Positions 42,690 to 52,049 of a stretch of 64,000 nucleotides of DNA are shown here, one piece after another (positions within the stretch are counted from its first letter, which is position 1; each line of letters starts with the position of its first letter). This DNA is from Clostridia bacterium (lineage in GTDB: Bacteria > Bacillota > Clostridia > RUG12999): assembly GCA_017396395.1 (NCBI GenBank), contig JAFQMF010000017.1, forward strand, positions 1 to 64,000, in the 5' to 3' direction. A program made the position numbers and the translations under genes. The notes beneath the pieces are model-generated. The model made no database searches. It saw only the letters and a list, made by a program, of their open reading frames with translations, and was not told where the DNA came from.

Positions 42690-43550
42690 TTAATCTTCCA
42701 AGCCTTTAAGCTCATTTAAAGTTTCTTTATCAATTTTAGCATCTGTATTTTTAAGCACCTTAACATCCTGACCATTATACTGTTTGATATTATCATTGCT
42801 CTCAAGACGTACATCTGCCGTTTGTCTTATAAGGTTTATATTTATAACAGTGCCTTTTCCGTCAGGAGTCTGGACAATGGCTCCGTTACGGGGCATTTTC
42901 TTGCCTAAATCCTCATAAGCCTCCTGTTCATATTTAAGACAGCACATAAGTCTGCCACAAGCACCTGAAATTTTTGTGGGATTAAGTGAAAGATTTTGTT
43001 CCTTTGCCATTTTAATGGATACAGGAATAAACTCACCAAGAAATCCTTTACAACAAAGCTCTCTTCCGCAAATTCCTATGCCTCCCAGGGTTTTGGCTTC
43101 ATCACGTACGCCAATCTGGCGAAGCTCTATTCTTGTACGGAAGGTAGATGCAAGTTCTTTTACCAGTTCACGAAAATCAATTCTTCCGTCCGCTGTAAAG
43201 AAGAAGGAAATTTTACTTCCGTCAAATGTATATTCCACATCAACAAGCTTCATATCAAGCTTATGCTTGCTTGCTTTTTCAACAAAAATTTCAAAAGCTT
43301 TTTTTTCTTTCTTCTTATTTTCTTCCACCTGTTTACAATCTGCCTCTGTTGCCTTACAAACAACCGGTTTTAATGGAGTGGTAATTGCCTCATCGGGAAT
43401 TTCCCTGTTTTCAATTACAATTTCTCCAAATTCCACTCCGCGGGCAGTTTCAACTATAACGTTATCCCCCACTTTAAGAGAAATGCCGTTTGGAGCAAAA
43501 TAATAAGTTTTGCCCACTTTTTTAAATCTGACCCCTACTATTTCAACCAT
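42690..43550 (-). CDS. yaaT: PSP1-domain protein YaaT (RicT)
   Basis: 286 residues. The PSP1 C-terminal domain shows its Fe-S and metal cysteines in GIGICGRELCCKGF and SGACGRLMCCLKYE. In Bacillus RicT joins RicA and RicF in a complex that helps RNase Y processing and the phosphorelay to Spo0A. Start at 43550 (MVEIVGVRFK), GGAGG 6 bases upstream, overlapping the holB stop by 8 bases; the holB-yaaT pair is conserved. Confidence 0.94.
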   Translation of the reverse strand: MVEIVGVRFKKVGKTYYFAPNGISLKVGDNVIVETARGVEFGEIVIENREIPDEAITTPLKPVVCKATEADCKQVEENKKKEKKAFEIFVEKASKHKLDMKLVDVEYTFDGSKISFFFTADGRIDFRELVKELASTFRTRIELRQIGVRDEAKTLGGIGICGRELCCKGFLGEFIPVSIKMAKEQNLSLNPTKISGACGRLMCCLKYEQEAYEDLGKKMPRNGAIVQTPDGKGTVININLIRQTADVRLESNDNIKQYNGQDVKVLKNTDAKIDKETLNELKGLED

Positions 43551-44523
43551 GTAATTCCTCCAGACTGCCAAATATCAACTGAGTAACTGTTAAGTTAAAG
43601 TTCATATTTCGCTGTAAATTCCCGCTTGCTTCAAGAATTTTTTCCATAGAAGAAAGTACCTTTTCCAGGCTTACTTTCCCGCTTGCGGTTTTAATTTTGT
43701 CAATATAATCAATGTTGATACACCTGTTTTCAAGACCAATTTTATATCCTACAATATCCCGAAGGAAGCTAAGCATACAGTCAAAAACATCATTTGCTTT
43801 ACCTTTATCATCTTTTTTCAGGACCTCAGAAAGTGGTAAAATATTTTTTCTGTCTATAAACTCTATAAATGCATCAAAAACTATTTTTCTCAGCAAAGTA
43901 AACTCTTGATTCTCTGCAATTTCCTTTCCCTTGCCTGTATTTCCGTTACAATAAGCTGCCGCAAATTCCAGTTTTTCACCCAATGCATCAGTATAATTCT
44001 CAAGAAAATAAACAATTTCTTCTTTAGTATATGGCTGAAGCTTAAGCATACAACATCGGGATTTTACAGTATCTAAAAGTTCCTTTTCCGATGCAACTGT
44101 AAATATAAACACTGCGTATTCAGGCGGTTCTTCTATCACCTTTAAAAGTGCATTTTGTGCCTGAGGACTTGCCATTTCAAAATTATTTATTATAATAACC
44201 TTTTTAGAAGCTTCATAAGGTCTTATATAAACTTGCTGAATCATATCACGAATTATAGGAACACCTATATTTTTTTTATCAGGCTCAGGAAGTACATATA
44301 AAATATCAGGATGAGTTTCCCCGTCTGCCATTAAGCATCCTTTACATTTACCGCAAGCCGTATGATTTTCGCAAACTATCATTTTGGCAAGGTATTTTGC
44401 AAGAGTACTTTTACCCATACCCTTTTCCCCCTCCAGCACATAACAATGCCCCAGAGTTCCTTTCTTTAAGGAAACATTGAAAAGACTTTTAATTTTTTTC
44501 TGACCTACTGGCTCTCTTTTCAT
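43543..44523 (-). CDS. holB: DNA polymerase III delta' subunit
   Basis: Part of the clamp loader. 326 residues. A P-loop GEKGMGKST, the zinc module CENHTACGKCKGC and the sensor region SPQAQNALLKVIEEPPEYAVF are present. Overlap with yaaT and order match Bacillus (holB-yaaT), though tmk and yaaQ are not next to it here; the phage-derived cassette lies upstream. Confidence 0.94.
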   Translation of the reverse strand: MKREPVGQKKIKSLFNVSLKKGTLGHCYVLEGEKGMGKSTLAKYLAKMIVCENHTACGKCKGCLMADGETHPDILYVLPEPDKKNIGVPIIRDMIQQVYIRPYEASKKVIIINNFEMASPQAQNALLKVIEEPPEYAVFIFTVASEKELLDTVKSRCCMLKLQPYTKEEIVYFLENYTDALGEKLEFAAAYCNGNTGKGKEIAENQEFTLLRKIVFDAFIEFIDRKNILPLSEVLKKDDKGKANDVFDCMLSFLRDIVGYKIGLENRCINIDYIDKIKTASGKVSLEKVLSSMEKILEASGNLQRNMNFNLTVTQLIFGSLEELHG

Positions 44524-44577
44524 ACTTTTATTTTCTTTCCTTGTGATTTTGATGTATGAGCATACCTTGCTGCTTAT

Positions 44578-44606
44578 ATTTTACCATACCTAATATTAAA
44601 AATCAA
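44578..44606 (-). promoter_or_regulatory. sigma-A promoter of holB-yaaT
   Basis: On the minus strand TTGATT (44601-44606), 17 bases, TAAAAT (44578-44583). Confidence 0.72.
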
Positions 44607-44615
44607 GTGTTTTCA

Positions 44616-44646
44616 TTAAAAAGACCGCAGATGAATAACCTGCGGC
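44616..44646 (-). terminator. terminator of the phage-derived cassette
   Basis: On the minus strand CCGCAG and CTGCGG form the core stem around a 9-base loop, followed by TCTTTTT. It lies about 100 bases after the holin gene and before holB. Confidence 0.85.
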
Positions 44647-44748
44647 CCTAAAACACCTTATAAAAATATACTTCTTATTTTAAGATAAACACAAAAATCC
44701 CCAAATATAAATAATTATTTTTAGTATATTTTCAAAGGTTTTTATGTA

Positions 44749-45216
44749 TTAATTATTATCTTTGCTGTTTATATCAGTTGCATTTTCACCTGTTTCCTTA
44801 ATTACTCCAAGTGCCTTTTTCATAAATGTAGGCACAGGAAGTCCAAGCTCAGCCAGACTTTCCATAATAGAAAGGCCCTCTGTACCAATAAGATAACAGG
44901 TAATTGCCATACCAAAAGCTCCGTTTGTTGCAATAGCAAGTCCAAGTCTTGCACCGGCAGTACATACCATAAAATCTATCATAAAGCCCATAAGTACTAA
45001 AAATGCATAAAACAGCTTTTTCATAGCCCCTGTAAGCCCTACTGAAACAGAAAATCTGCCTTTAGTAAGTGCCAGTACAGTACCGCTTATGTAATCACAT
45101 ACTATAAAAATTGCAAGTACTACAATAAGTTCATTAAAGGAGCCTTTTATGTATCCCAGCACACCCACAGTTGTACCTATTACAGATTTTGCTGTTATTG
45201 CTGTTCCGCTTCCCAT
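44749..45216 (-). CDS. phage holin family protein
   Basis: 155 residues with three or four membrane segments and the family motif FIVCDYISGTVLAL (phage_holin_4/Cph1 type). Holins open the membrane so that the neighbouring amidase reaches the wall. A hydrophilic tail follows (about 135-155). Last gene of the cassette. Confidence 0.9.
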   Translation of the reverse strand: MGSGTAITAKSVIGTTVGVLGYIKGSFNELIVVLAIFIVCDYISGTVLALTKGRFSVSVGLTGAMKKLFYAFLVLMGFMIDFMVCTAGARLGLAIATNGAFGMAITCYLIGTEGLSIMESLAELGLPVPTFMKKALGVIKETGENATDINSKDNN

Positions 45217-45247
45217 ATTTTCCCTCCTTCCTTTGTTACTATATTAT

Positions 45248-45688
45248 TTACATCATACTTTCCTCATTAGCTTTTTGCATATTATAAATAGCATTTTCAA
45301 ACTCTTTGGCGTATCTGTTTTTTAGATTTGCAATTCTGTCGGCCTTCTGTTTTTCCCAATTTGCCCTGTTTTCTCTTTCAATTGCATTTCTTGCAAGGAG
45401 ATTTTTTTCATTTTCTTCCTTTTGCGCTTGTTTTTTTGCAACATCCTGCATAGAATTATCGTATCCTAATGAGTAGTCAGCATATTCCCCCTCATATTTG
45501 CGAACATTATCAAGCATTTCCTCCTTGTTTTGCTTTGTAATTGCTTTATATTCCGAATCTTCCGTTACCTCAAAATCATATTTTTCCCTGTTTATATTAT
45601 CAATTTTCTTTTGATATTTTTCATCCAGAGAGTTTGCCTGATTAAAATAATAATAAAACCTTTCCTCTGCTGTTTTAGGTATTGCCAT
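45248..45688 (-). CDS. unrecognised coiled-coil protein of the phage cassette
   Basis: 146 residues, strongly charged and almost entirely helical in appearance (ALLARNAIERENRANWEKQK, KKQAQKEENEK). There is no known family that I can name. Between amidase and holin, separated from the amidase stop by 1 base. It may be a structural or lysis accessory protein. Confidence 0.75.
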   Translation of the reverse strand: MAIPKTAEERFYYYFNQANSLDEKYQKKIDNINREKYDFEVTEDSEYKAITKQNKEEMLDNVRKYEGEYADYSLGYDNSMQDVAKKQAQKEENEKNLLARNAIERENRANWEKQKADRIANLKNRYAKEFENAIYNMQKANEESMM

Positions 45689-45689
45689 T

Positions 45690-46382
45690 TTAATTCACCT
45701 CCGTTATTTTATCAGTAATAGCAAGTATCATTGCAATTGTGGGTGACTTTTCAAACTCCTGCCACAAATCTGCATTTTGGATATAGCCTTTTTTTATAAG
45801 ACTGTCAAGATGCTTTTTCCCCCAATGGTCTGCCTTGGGAAGCACCTTTGGAATACCGAAATGTCCGGAAATGGCATTACATATACAATCTGCAATTTTT
45901 TCCGAAAAGCCCGGCTCCAACATAATTTTTTCCTCTTCCTGATTTGTAATAAAAGCTGTTTCCACCAGTACTGCAGGCATTTTGCTAAGACGCAGAACTG
46001 CAAAATTTTCTTTCTTTGCCCCCCTGTTTGGAATATTAAATTCTCCGCTTATTTCTTCTGTAATTTTTTCTGCTACTTTTTCTCCTATATTATTTCCTGG
46101 ATAAGAGTAGCTTTCCGTTCCTCTTGCGGATGCATTTGCAAAACCGTTACAATGAATACTTATAAAAAAATCTGCATTTGCTCTGTTTGCCATATCTGCT
46201 CTTGAGCTGAGAGATACTGTTTTATCCTCCTCACGACTCATAATTACCCTGCATCCCGCTTTTTCCAGCAAATTACGCAAAATTAACCCTATCTTCAGTA
46301 CAACATCACATTCTCTTGTGCCACAAATACCAATAGCTCCGGGGTCATTTCCGCCATGTCCCGGGTCAATAAAAATAATCAT
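45690..46382 (-). CDS. N-acetylmuramoyl-L-alanine amidase (Amidase_3)
   Basis: Zinc amidase that cuts between MurNAc and the stem peptide. Catalytic features: DPGHGGNDPGA (His), the metal Glu of the CDVVLKIG region, SIHCNGF (His) and VETAFITN (Glu). About 45 extra residues at the C-terminus (after 180) follow, ending in TDKITEVN. No signal peptide, as expected for a phage endolysin needing a holin. 230 residues. Confidence 0.93.
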   Translation of the reverse strand: MIIFIDPGHGGNDPGAIGICGTRECDVVLKIGLILRNLLEKAGCRVIMSREEDKTVSLSSRADMANRANADFFISIHCNGFANASARGTESYSYPGNNIGEKVAEKITEEISGEFNIPNRGAKKENFAVLRLSKMPAVLVETAFITNQEEEKIMLEPGFSEKIADCICNAISGHFGIPKVLPKADHWGKKHLDSLIKKGYIQNADLWQEFEKSPTIAMILAITDKITEVN

Positions 46383-46436
46383 TTAATTATCACCATAGCT
46401 TTCTTTTAAATAATTTTTCCTTGTTTTTTAACCTAC

Positions 46437-46661
46437 TTACTCTAAAGTAATACTGCCTGCAAGCTGTCCTTTTTGATATACCTTAAGAGCATTATCCGAA
46501 ATTTCCAGTTCAAGTCCCGCTTTACTAATATCCTTTACATAAGGAATTTGCAATTTTAGGTTTTCTTCATTTATATTTTCCATAAATTCTTCCAAAGTGT
46601 TTTCCAAATTCACTAACCTTTTTTCAGTTTCAGAAGAAAATATTTTTTCCAGCTTACTCAT
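46437..46661 (-). CDS. small unrecognised protein of the phage cassette
   Basis: 74 residues. A helical N-terminal half (EKRLVNLENTLEEFMENINEEN) and a beta-like C-terminal half. It overlaps the end of the 564-residue gene by 8 bases. Perhaps a trimeric fibre or chaperone piece; function unknown. Confidence 0.7.
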   Translation of the reverse strand: MSKLEKIFSSETEKRLVNLENTLEEFMENINEENLKLQIPYVKDISKAGLELEISDNALKVYQKGQLAGSITLE

Positions 46662-48348
46662 ACCTTAACCCCTTTCCTGTCTTTCGGTAGCTGTATTTTA
46701 TAAGTCTCAGGCGAACTTGTCCCGTACCTGTAAGCTTATATTTAAAGCAGGAGCAAGGTTTTAAATAAATAGGCACGGTAAAAATCTGCCAGCCTCCCTT
46801 TAGTTCATCTGCAAAATATCTTTGGAACTCTCCTCCGTCACGGGATATTTCTACTGTAATATTGCCGCTGGTTATACCTTCCAGTCTTAACTCAATTCCA
46901 TTTATTCCCTCCGCATAAAAATCGTCTCCGCCGATAGTTACAGATTCTATTTCCCATACCTGAGGTATGTTTTCGTTGTAGCTTAAAAAATCTTTTTCTT
47001 CACCTGTAAGCTGAAAAACATTATAATTTGCGTCAATACCAAAAACATCTCCCTCAACACAGAATAATTTAATCAGAGGTTTTTTTGTAACATTGGTCCA
47101 TAGCCCCGTATAATAATTGTACTTGTACACTCCATCTTTTAAAAGAATATAATACATTCCCCCTATGCCTACCGCCGAGCCTTCCTGTCCTATTGTGGCA
47201 AGGGCTTCATTTACATTTACAAACCTTCCTCCCCCATAGGCACTGATTCCTTCGGTTGTAAGCATAAGCAAAACGCCGTTTACTTCTTTTAAAGTATCCC
47301 TGCTGACACACCCCATTGAACGGCTTACATCCTTTATTGTAAAAGGATTTACAATTCCGTAAATTTCATATGTAGCATTTTTCTTACAGGCAACTACCCT
47401 GCCGTTAATTGCCGAAATAGAAGTAAAGCTTTCTACACCGTCAGTATCAGCCCACCATGCGTCAGAAGCAGAGCCGTCCGAGGCAGCAAAGGAAAAAGGA
47501 TTCCCCAGATTTGAAGCATATACTTTTTTCCCTGATACTCCCCAAAGTCTGTTGTACATAATAGTAGCATCAGTAAAAACAGGTAAATTCTTTTGCCTTA
47601 TCATTATAATGTTATCATCACCCACAAGATCCAAATCAGAGGCATATGCTTGCGTTCCATTTTCTTTAATCCACTTAAAGGTAACGTTTCCTCCCTTTGC
47701 TGATACAAATTTAATTTCACCTGACATAGACTTGTTATTTACAAATACCTCTATTACGCTTCCTGGCTTTATATGCTTTAACGCTCCTGTATCTCCTGTA
47801 ACGCTCTTTAAAATTATTTCTCCGTTTTCGTTAATCGCATTATAATTTTTTACCTCCAATATACTTGCACCATCTAATCTGTAGGTTTTAGTACCATCAG
47901 TATATAACATCTGAGGAATTGCAATAATATAATCTTCAAATCGTAAAAGCTTAGTATCAGAGCAATCACCTGTCCATAGGTACTGATTATCACCTGATAA
48001 TTCAAAATCATTCATATGTTTTGTGGTCCATTTAATGTTTAGGTTTGTATATATTTTAAATAAAGGTATCGGTACACCGTTTTTGTAAAATCCGTAAAGT
48101 CCAAGAGAATAAATATCTGTTTCTCCCTCACTGTTTTTCGTGGCAATAAATTCATTACTTTCAAGTGTGTAATTCATATTTACCCACTTAATGCTGTTTT
48201 TTGTTTCAAGCAGTGTTCCTTCATTGTTATCCACACCTGTAAAAGAGAAAAAACAACTTTCTTTAGCTCCCTGCCTTCTGTCAATTCCTCCAAAACCTTT
48301 TATCTGTCTTTGTAAAAGAGGAGTGGTTTTAGGTAAAATCGGCAACAT
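46654..48348 (-). CDS. large tail-associated beta-rich protein of the phage cassette
   Basis: 564 residues, mostly beta strands, with repeated short segments that suggest a propeller (for example LWGVSGKKVYASNLGNPFSF, INGRVVACKKNATYEIYGI, VNGVLLMLTTEGISAYGG). It recalls tail-nozzle or DNA-stabilising proteins of podoviruses. The C-terminal part (about 460-564) looks like a carbohydrate-binding jelly roll (EISRDGGEFQRYFADELKGG). No family is firmly recognised. Confidence 0.75.
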   Translation of the reverse strand: MLPILPKTTPLLQRQIKGFGGIDRRQGAKESCFFSFTGVDNNEGTLLETKNSIKWVNMNYTLESNEFIATKNSEGETDIYSLGLYGFYKNGVPIPLFKIYTNLNIKWTTKHMNDFELSGDNQYLWTGDCSDTKLLRFEDYIIAIPQMLYTDGTKTYRLDGASILEVKNYNAINENGEIILKSVTGDTGALKHIKPGSVIEVFVNNKSMSGEIKFVSAKGGNVTFKWIKENGTQAYASDLDLVGDDNIIMIRQKNLPVFTDATIMYNRLWGVSGKKVYASNLGNPFSFAASDGSASDAWWADTDGVESFTSISAINGRVVACKKNATYEIYGIVNPFTIKDVSRSMGCVSRDTLKEVNGVLLMLTTEGISAYGGGRFVNVNEALATIGQEGSAVGIGGMYYILLKDGVYKYNYYTGLWTNVTKKPLIKLFCVEGDVFGIDANYNVFQLTGEEKDFLSYNENIPQVWEIESVTIGGDDFYAEGINGIELRLEGITSGNITVEISRDGGEFQRYFADELKGGWQIFTVPIYLKPCSCFKYKLTGTGQVRLRLIKYSYRKTGKGLRYE

Positions 48349-48360
48349 ATTCTCACCTCC

Positions 48361-49086
48361 TTACCATATACCCCGCATTTGCTTTGAACGGGTTCCTGAA
48401 TTATTTGATGAGGATTTTCTTATAAGAGTATCCAGCAATTCATTAAACATATAGCTGTTATTGTTATAACCTTCATAATCTTTGTTATAATAATCCATCT
48501 GAGCCATTATGTAATCAATGTACAGCTTATCATAAGGTGCTTTGCAAAGAGTAGGAATATTGAGAGATTTTTTTACAACCCCTTCACAGTCATTTATATC
48601 AAAAGTGTGATTAACATAAATATCGTCACCATTACTTCCTAGCACCGTAACTCTTCCCGTAAACAAGACACTTTCAATATCTATACTATCCCCAACAAGG
48701 AATTTATGGGAATTCATTGTTATTTTATCTCCATTAAAATATATGTCCCCTTCATATGTGGTTTCAGTAATTTCCTCGTGCCTTTCTTTAAGTACTATCC
48801 CCACTTTTTCTTTCTCTTTGGAAAACTTTCCTGTAAATCCGCTTCTGAAATCAAGCTTGTCTATAAGTCTGCCGTTTATATAAACCGCTTCAATATCCCA
48901 GCTGGTATAACCTTCAGGAAGCTTTACAATTCCTCCTGTGAACTCTGTTTCAATGTACTTGTAACTTTTTATTGCCTTTTCCTTAATAATGCTTTCACAC
49001 TGATTAAACCAATACAGTTTTTGCTCTTTGGTGCAGTTATTTGGGGCAAGACTATCTACCATTGCCAAAATTTTTTCAACTGTCAT
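48361..49086 (-). CDS. phage-cassette protein, possible head-tail adaptor or tail tube
   Basis: 241 residues from MTVEKILAMVDSLAPNNC, a start often seen in podovirus adaptor or tail-tubular-A-like proteins. A helical N-terminus and C-terminus enclose a beta-rich middle (about 55-165). AAGGG lies 9 bases before the chosen ATG at 49086. It overlaps the previous small gene by 11 bases. The role is proposed from position before the nozzle-like protein. Confidence 0.7.
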   Translation of the reverse strand: MTVEKILAMVDSLAPNNCTKEQKLYWFNQCESIIKEKAIKSYKYIETEFTGGIVKLPEGYTSWDIEAVYINGRLIDKLDFRSGFTGKFSKEKEKVGIVLKERHEEITETTYEGDIYFNGDKITMNSHKFLVGDSIDIESVLFTGRVTVLGSNGDDIYVNHTFDINDCEGVVKKSLNIPTLCKAPYDKLYIDYIMAQMDYYNKDYEGYNNNSYMFNELLDTLIRKSSSNNSGTRSKQMRGIW

Positions 49087-49309
49087 TTTCTTCAACCCTT
49101 TCAAATATTTTGTTGTTTTCAATGCTGTATTTTGCCTTACCGATAATATTGTTGTTTAATGAAATAAGCTCCATATATCCTTCCCTTTTTGCACTGTCAG
49201 GGTTTTTCTTAAAAAACCTATGGATATTTGATATAGCTTTTCCTTGTATATATCCGTTTCTGGGACATAAAATTATTGTATTTTCATTTATATATTTTGC
49301 AAAAATCAT
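49076..49309 (-). CDS. small unrecognised protein of the phage cassette
   Basis: 77 residues, basic, no recognised motif (MIFAKYINENTIILCPRNGY; SNIHRFFKKNPDSAKREG). It has a proper start spacing and overlaps the following gene, which supports real translation. Confidence 0.65.
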   Translation of the reverse strand: MIFAKYINENTIILCPRNGYIQGKAISNIHRFFKKNPDSAKREGYMELISLNNNIIGKAKYSIENNKIFERVEENDS

Positions 49310-49320
49310 TGTATCACTCC

Positions 49321-49650
49321 TTACAATACTGAAATTACCCGATATGATGCAACTACCTTATTACCTTTTTTTACCTGAAAGATATAATCAAAGGAAAGCT
49401 CTCGACCTTCTACGCACACCCAGTAGCGTTTTCCCCCAGTCTCTCCGTCGAGAAGCTGATTTCCCGTTGGTTTTACAAGTGTGTATCCTTCCTTCAGAGT
49501 TACTGAAATACCCCATGTTGGATATTCTCCATCAGGATACAGATAAATAATTCGCTCACTCAGAAGTGCTTCAACAGTACATCTGAGTGGTATAATTTCC
49601 ACAACAGGACATTCTTCCTTACATAATAACCTAGCACAATGGAGCTTCAT
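49321..49650 (-). CDS. small unrecognised beta-rich protein of the phage cassette
   Basis: 109 residues, beta-rich (YPTWGISVTLKEGYTLVKPT, GKRYWVCVEGRELSFDYIF), with three cysteines near the N-terminus. It starts 2 bases after the collagen-like gene stop. It may be a fibre-associated cap or baseplate piece; unknown. Confidence 0.65.
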   Translation of the reverse strand: MKLHCARLLCKEECPVVEIIPLRCTVEALLSERIIYLYPDGEYPTWGISVTLKEGYTLVKPTGNQLLDGETGGKRYWVCVEGRELSFDYIFQVKKGNKVVASYRVISVL

Positions 49651-49652
49651 AA

Positions 49653-50429
49653 CTATTCACCATCCTTTAGTGCACCTATCACCCATTTTCCTAAAATGGG
49701 ATTATACTCTGCAATAATACGATAATTTCCGATGGTAATATCGGGAATTTCTCCATTTACAAAAGCTACCTCTTCAATACCGGAAGTATTCCAGATTACC
49801 GAAACTTCTGCATCAACCGTTAAGTAAATCAGAATCTGGTTAAGTATTTCTCGGTTTTCAATATCTTCAGGAAAAATAAATTCAAAGTCATCAGATATAG
49901 ATATGCTGTAAATGCAATTTTCTCTCAAATTTTTATAGTTAACACCTGTAATATTTTCAATAAGAGTAGAGGAAAGAAGGTTGTCCGATAGAGAATGGGC
50001 AGGAATATCTTCAAAGCTTCCTTTTTCTCCTGGCTCACCCTTGTCCCCCTTTTCGCCTTTTTCACCCTGAGGACCGGCATCACCCTTCTCACCTTTTTCG
50101 CCTTTTTCACCCTGAGGACCGATTTCACCTTTTTCACCCTTGGCACCAACAGGACCTCTTTCTCCTCGGTCACCCTGAGGACCGGTTTCCCCTTGCTGTC
50201 CTTGGTCACCTTTGTCCCCTTTCATACCATCTTTACCATCTGCACCTTTTAAGGCTCCGCTATCCATTTTTTCCTGCAAGGTTTGTCCATCTGCAAAGAG
50301 TATTTTTTCTGCAGATAAATCTGTCAGCTCCTCAATACGTTTATCTATATAATCTTTTTGAAAATTTACCGAAGGCTGGCTTGATACTTTAACCTCTTCT
50401 CCGCCTGCCTCATGCCAGATATAATCCAT
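49653..50429 (-). CDS. collagen-like fibre protein of the phage cassette
   Basis: 258 residues. A helical N-terminus (VNFQKDYIDKRIEELTDL) for attachment, then 25 uninterrupted Gly-X-Y triplets at residues 62-136 (for example GEKGEIGPQGEKGEKGEKGD), then a beta-rich C-terminal knob. Phage tail fibres often have this architecture, the collagen part being a stiff trimeric stalk. High Lys/Glu/Asp in X-Y positions fits a salt-bridge-stabilised bacterial collagen. It could bind a host surface or, if the particle is domesticated, a spore or cell surface. Confidence 0.88.
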   Translation of the reverse strand: MDYIWHEAGGEEVKVSSQPSVNFQKDYIDKRIEELTDLSAEKILFADGQTLQEKMDSGALKGADGKDGMKGDKGDQGQQGETGPQGDRGERGPVGAKGEKGEIGPQGEKGEKGEKGDAGPQGEKGEKGDKGEPGEKGSFEDIPAHSLSDNLLSSTLIENITGVNYKNLRENCIYSISISDDFEFIFPEDIENREILNQILIYLTVDAEVSVIWNTSGIEEVAFVNGEIPDITIGNYRIIAEYNPILGKWVIGALKDGE

Positions 50430-50456
50430 ATTTTTTAGCCTCCTTTTCGAAAAATA

Positions 50457-50481
50457 TCGGCGGCCATTGTTTGACCGCCGA
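50457..50481 (-). terminator. stem-loop between capsid and fibre genes
   Basis: TCGGCGG and CCGCCGA form a 7-bp stem around an 11-base loop. On the minus strand TATTTTT follows. It could attenuate transcription so that capsid genes exceed fibre genes. Confidence 0.65.
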
Positions 50482-50493
50482 CCTGAAACTTAT

Positions 50494-50772
50494 TTATCCT
50501 ATTTCTTTAGCTTTAACGCCGAACTCATGGCTCAGCTTTTCACTGTATGCATTTGCTTCCATCTGCTGACGGAATCCATCCTCTAAAATAAGCTTTATGA
50601 ACATAGGTACCTCAACAGGTACTCCTCTTTGAATTTGATAATTCACGCCGTTATAAGTTATTGTTACATCATCCTTATAATTATTATTATCCTTAATTAA
50701 GGTAACAGTTACCTTCTTTTTGTAATAATCCGAAAGCGTTGCACCTGTTACTTTTTTTCTTGCTGTTGCCAT
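50494..50772 (-). CDS. small unrecognised head-associated protein
   Basis: 92 residues with a lysine-rich N-terminus and a small beta domain (VTITYNGVNYQIQRGVPVEVP). It directly follows the capsid gene by 21 bases, a position often held by head-decoration or completion proteins. Family not recognised. Confidence 0.7.
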   Translation of the reverse strand: MATARKKVTGATLSDYYKKKVTVTLIKDNNNYKDDVTITYNGVNYQIQRGVPVEVPMFIKLILEDGFRQQMEANAYSEKLSHEFGVKAKEIG

Positions 50773-50793
50773 TTTGCTAAAGCCTCCTAAATT

Positions 50794-52023
50794 TTATTCT
50801 TTATCGTAGCTTGATGCTGTTTCAATTCTAACCATATACTCATCCACAAGAATTTTTGTGGTTGTAAGTGCTTTCCAGCCTGTTGTTGCACGCTGGTCAA
50901 GTGGGTCTGCTGTACCTCCTGAGCCAAGAGGCTTTACAATATTCTTAAGGCCGCCGCCATCAATTTCCGTTACACCGTAGGCATCCTTACCAAGAACAAG
51001 TGTAGAATATACATCTCTTCCTTTTGCCCCTGCTTCACCGGGATAAATCACATCTCCGTCTGCAGGTGCCATAGACCCTGTTTCCAAATCCTCTGACACT
51101 GTAATTGTGCCTTCTGTATTAGATGCTGATACTACTGTATATTGAGCACCTTTAATAAGGATTTTTCTTCCTGCAAGCTTTTCTGCATCAGAAGCAGAAA
51201 TTGCTTCAGCCACAGTAATTACTTTACCGGAAACTGATACTACTGTAAGATTTCTTGCAGAAGCTGTAAGGTCTTTTGCAGTAAAGATTTTAGCCTCACT
51301 TGTTTCCACAAATCTAACACCGTGAATTCTGCCGATTTCACCGTTATACATATCCTCAGGGTCTGCATATGTTTTTACATTTTCCCAAAGAGCATCGCTC
51401 ATAAGGTCGTAAGCTACATCAGGGTGAATAATGCCAACAAAATAACCTTCAATTTTCTTTGCATTATTTCTTTTAAGGGTTCTTACCGCCTTTTTAATAG
51501 CATTTACAGTAAGATAATCATTATTTTCCCCTTCTCCTCCTATAAGAGCCGAACGTGCTTCTGCCTTTTCTGCATACTGAACGTTACTTCCTGAGTTTAA
51601 TACCTCTCTGGAAATAGCATCAAGAGTTTCACCTGCCTGCATTGCAAGAATTTCACCTGCTTCCACAAGAGTGCTGTCAATACCTGTTGTCTGTACAACA
51701 TCAGATACTGTAATATAATCTCCGTACTGCTCTAAAGATGCCTCCAGTGTACTCCAGGTCATATCATTACCTGTAGGTGTAACACCCTCTGTAAGAGGAG
51801 TTGTTGCCTTGGGAAGAGGGGAAAGCTTTCTGAAAACTATTCTCTTACCCCCGTTTTTAGGAATATTTCTTTTCTGTCCAAACTGGCTGTGAACAAGAAC
51901 AGGCTTTGTATTAAGTACAAGATTTTTATCATAAAATGCTCTTATACTGGAAGGATTGTCCGCTGATACCTGTACATTAAGCTCTTGGCCAAACTTTGCT
52001 AAATTCATTTTAATTTCATTCAT
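50794..52023 (-). CDS. N4-gp56-family major capsid protein
   Basis: 409 residues. The signature segments of the N4 gp56 capsid group are clear: GKRIVFRKLSPLPKATTPLTEGVTP, YGDYITVSDVVQTTG, GYFVGIIHPDVAYDL and GEIGRIHGVRFVETSEAK. It should adopt the HK97 fold. An extra domain-like stretch (about 235-300, with VSGKVITVAEAISASDAEKL) may be a surface insertion. AAAGG lies 8 bases before the ATG. It follows the scaffold-like gene by 26 bases. Confidence 0.9.
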   Translation of the reverse strand: MNEIKMNLAKFGQELNVQVSADNPSSIRAFYDKNLVLNTKPVLVHSQFGQKRNIPKNGGKRIVFRKLSPLPKATTPLTEGVTPTGNDMTWSTLEASLEQYGDYITVSDVVQTTGIDSTLVEAGEILAMQAGETLDAISREVLNSGSNVQYAEKAEARSALIGGEGENNDYLTVNAIKKAVRTLKRNNAKKIEGYFVGIIHPDVAYDLMSDALWENVKTYADPEDMYNGEIGRIHGVRFVETSEAKIFTAKDLTASARNLTVVSVSGKVITVAEAISASDAEKLAGRKILIKGAQYTVVSASNTEGTITVSEDLETGSMAPADGDVIYPGEAGAKGRDVYSTLVLGKDAYGVTEIDGGGLKNIVKPLGSGGTADPLDQRATTGWKALTTTKILVDEYMVRIETASSYDKE

Positions 52024-52049
52024 TGTTATTACCTTTTGTCAGTATATTT

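Noticed and set aside
50022-50246. CRISPR-like or tandem DNA repeat
   Set aside because: The periodicity is in multiples of 9 bases and codes for Gly-X-Y triplets in frame; there are no spacers.
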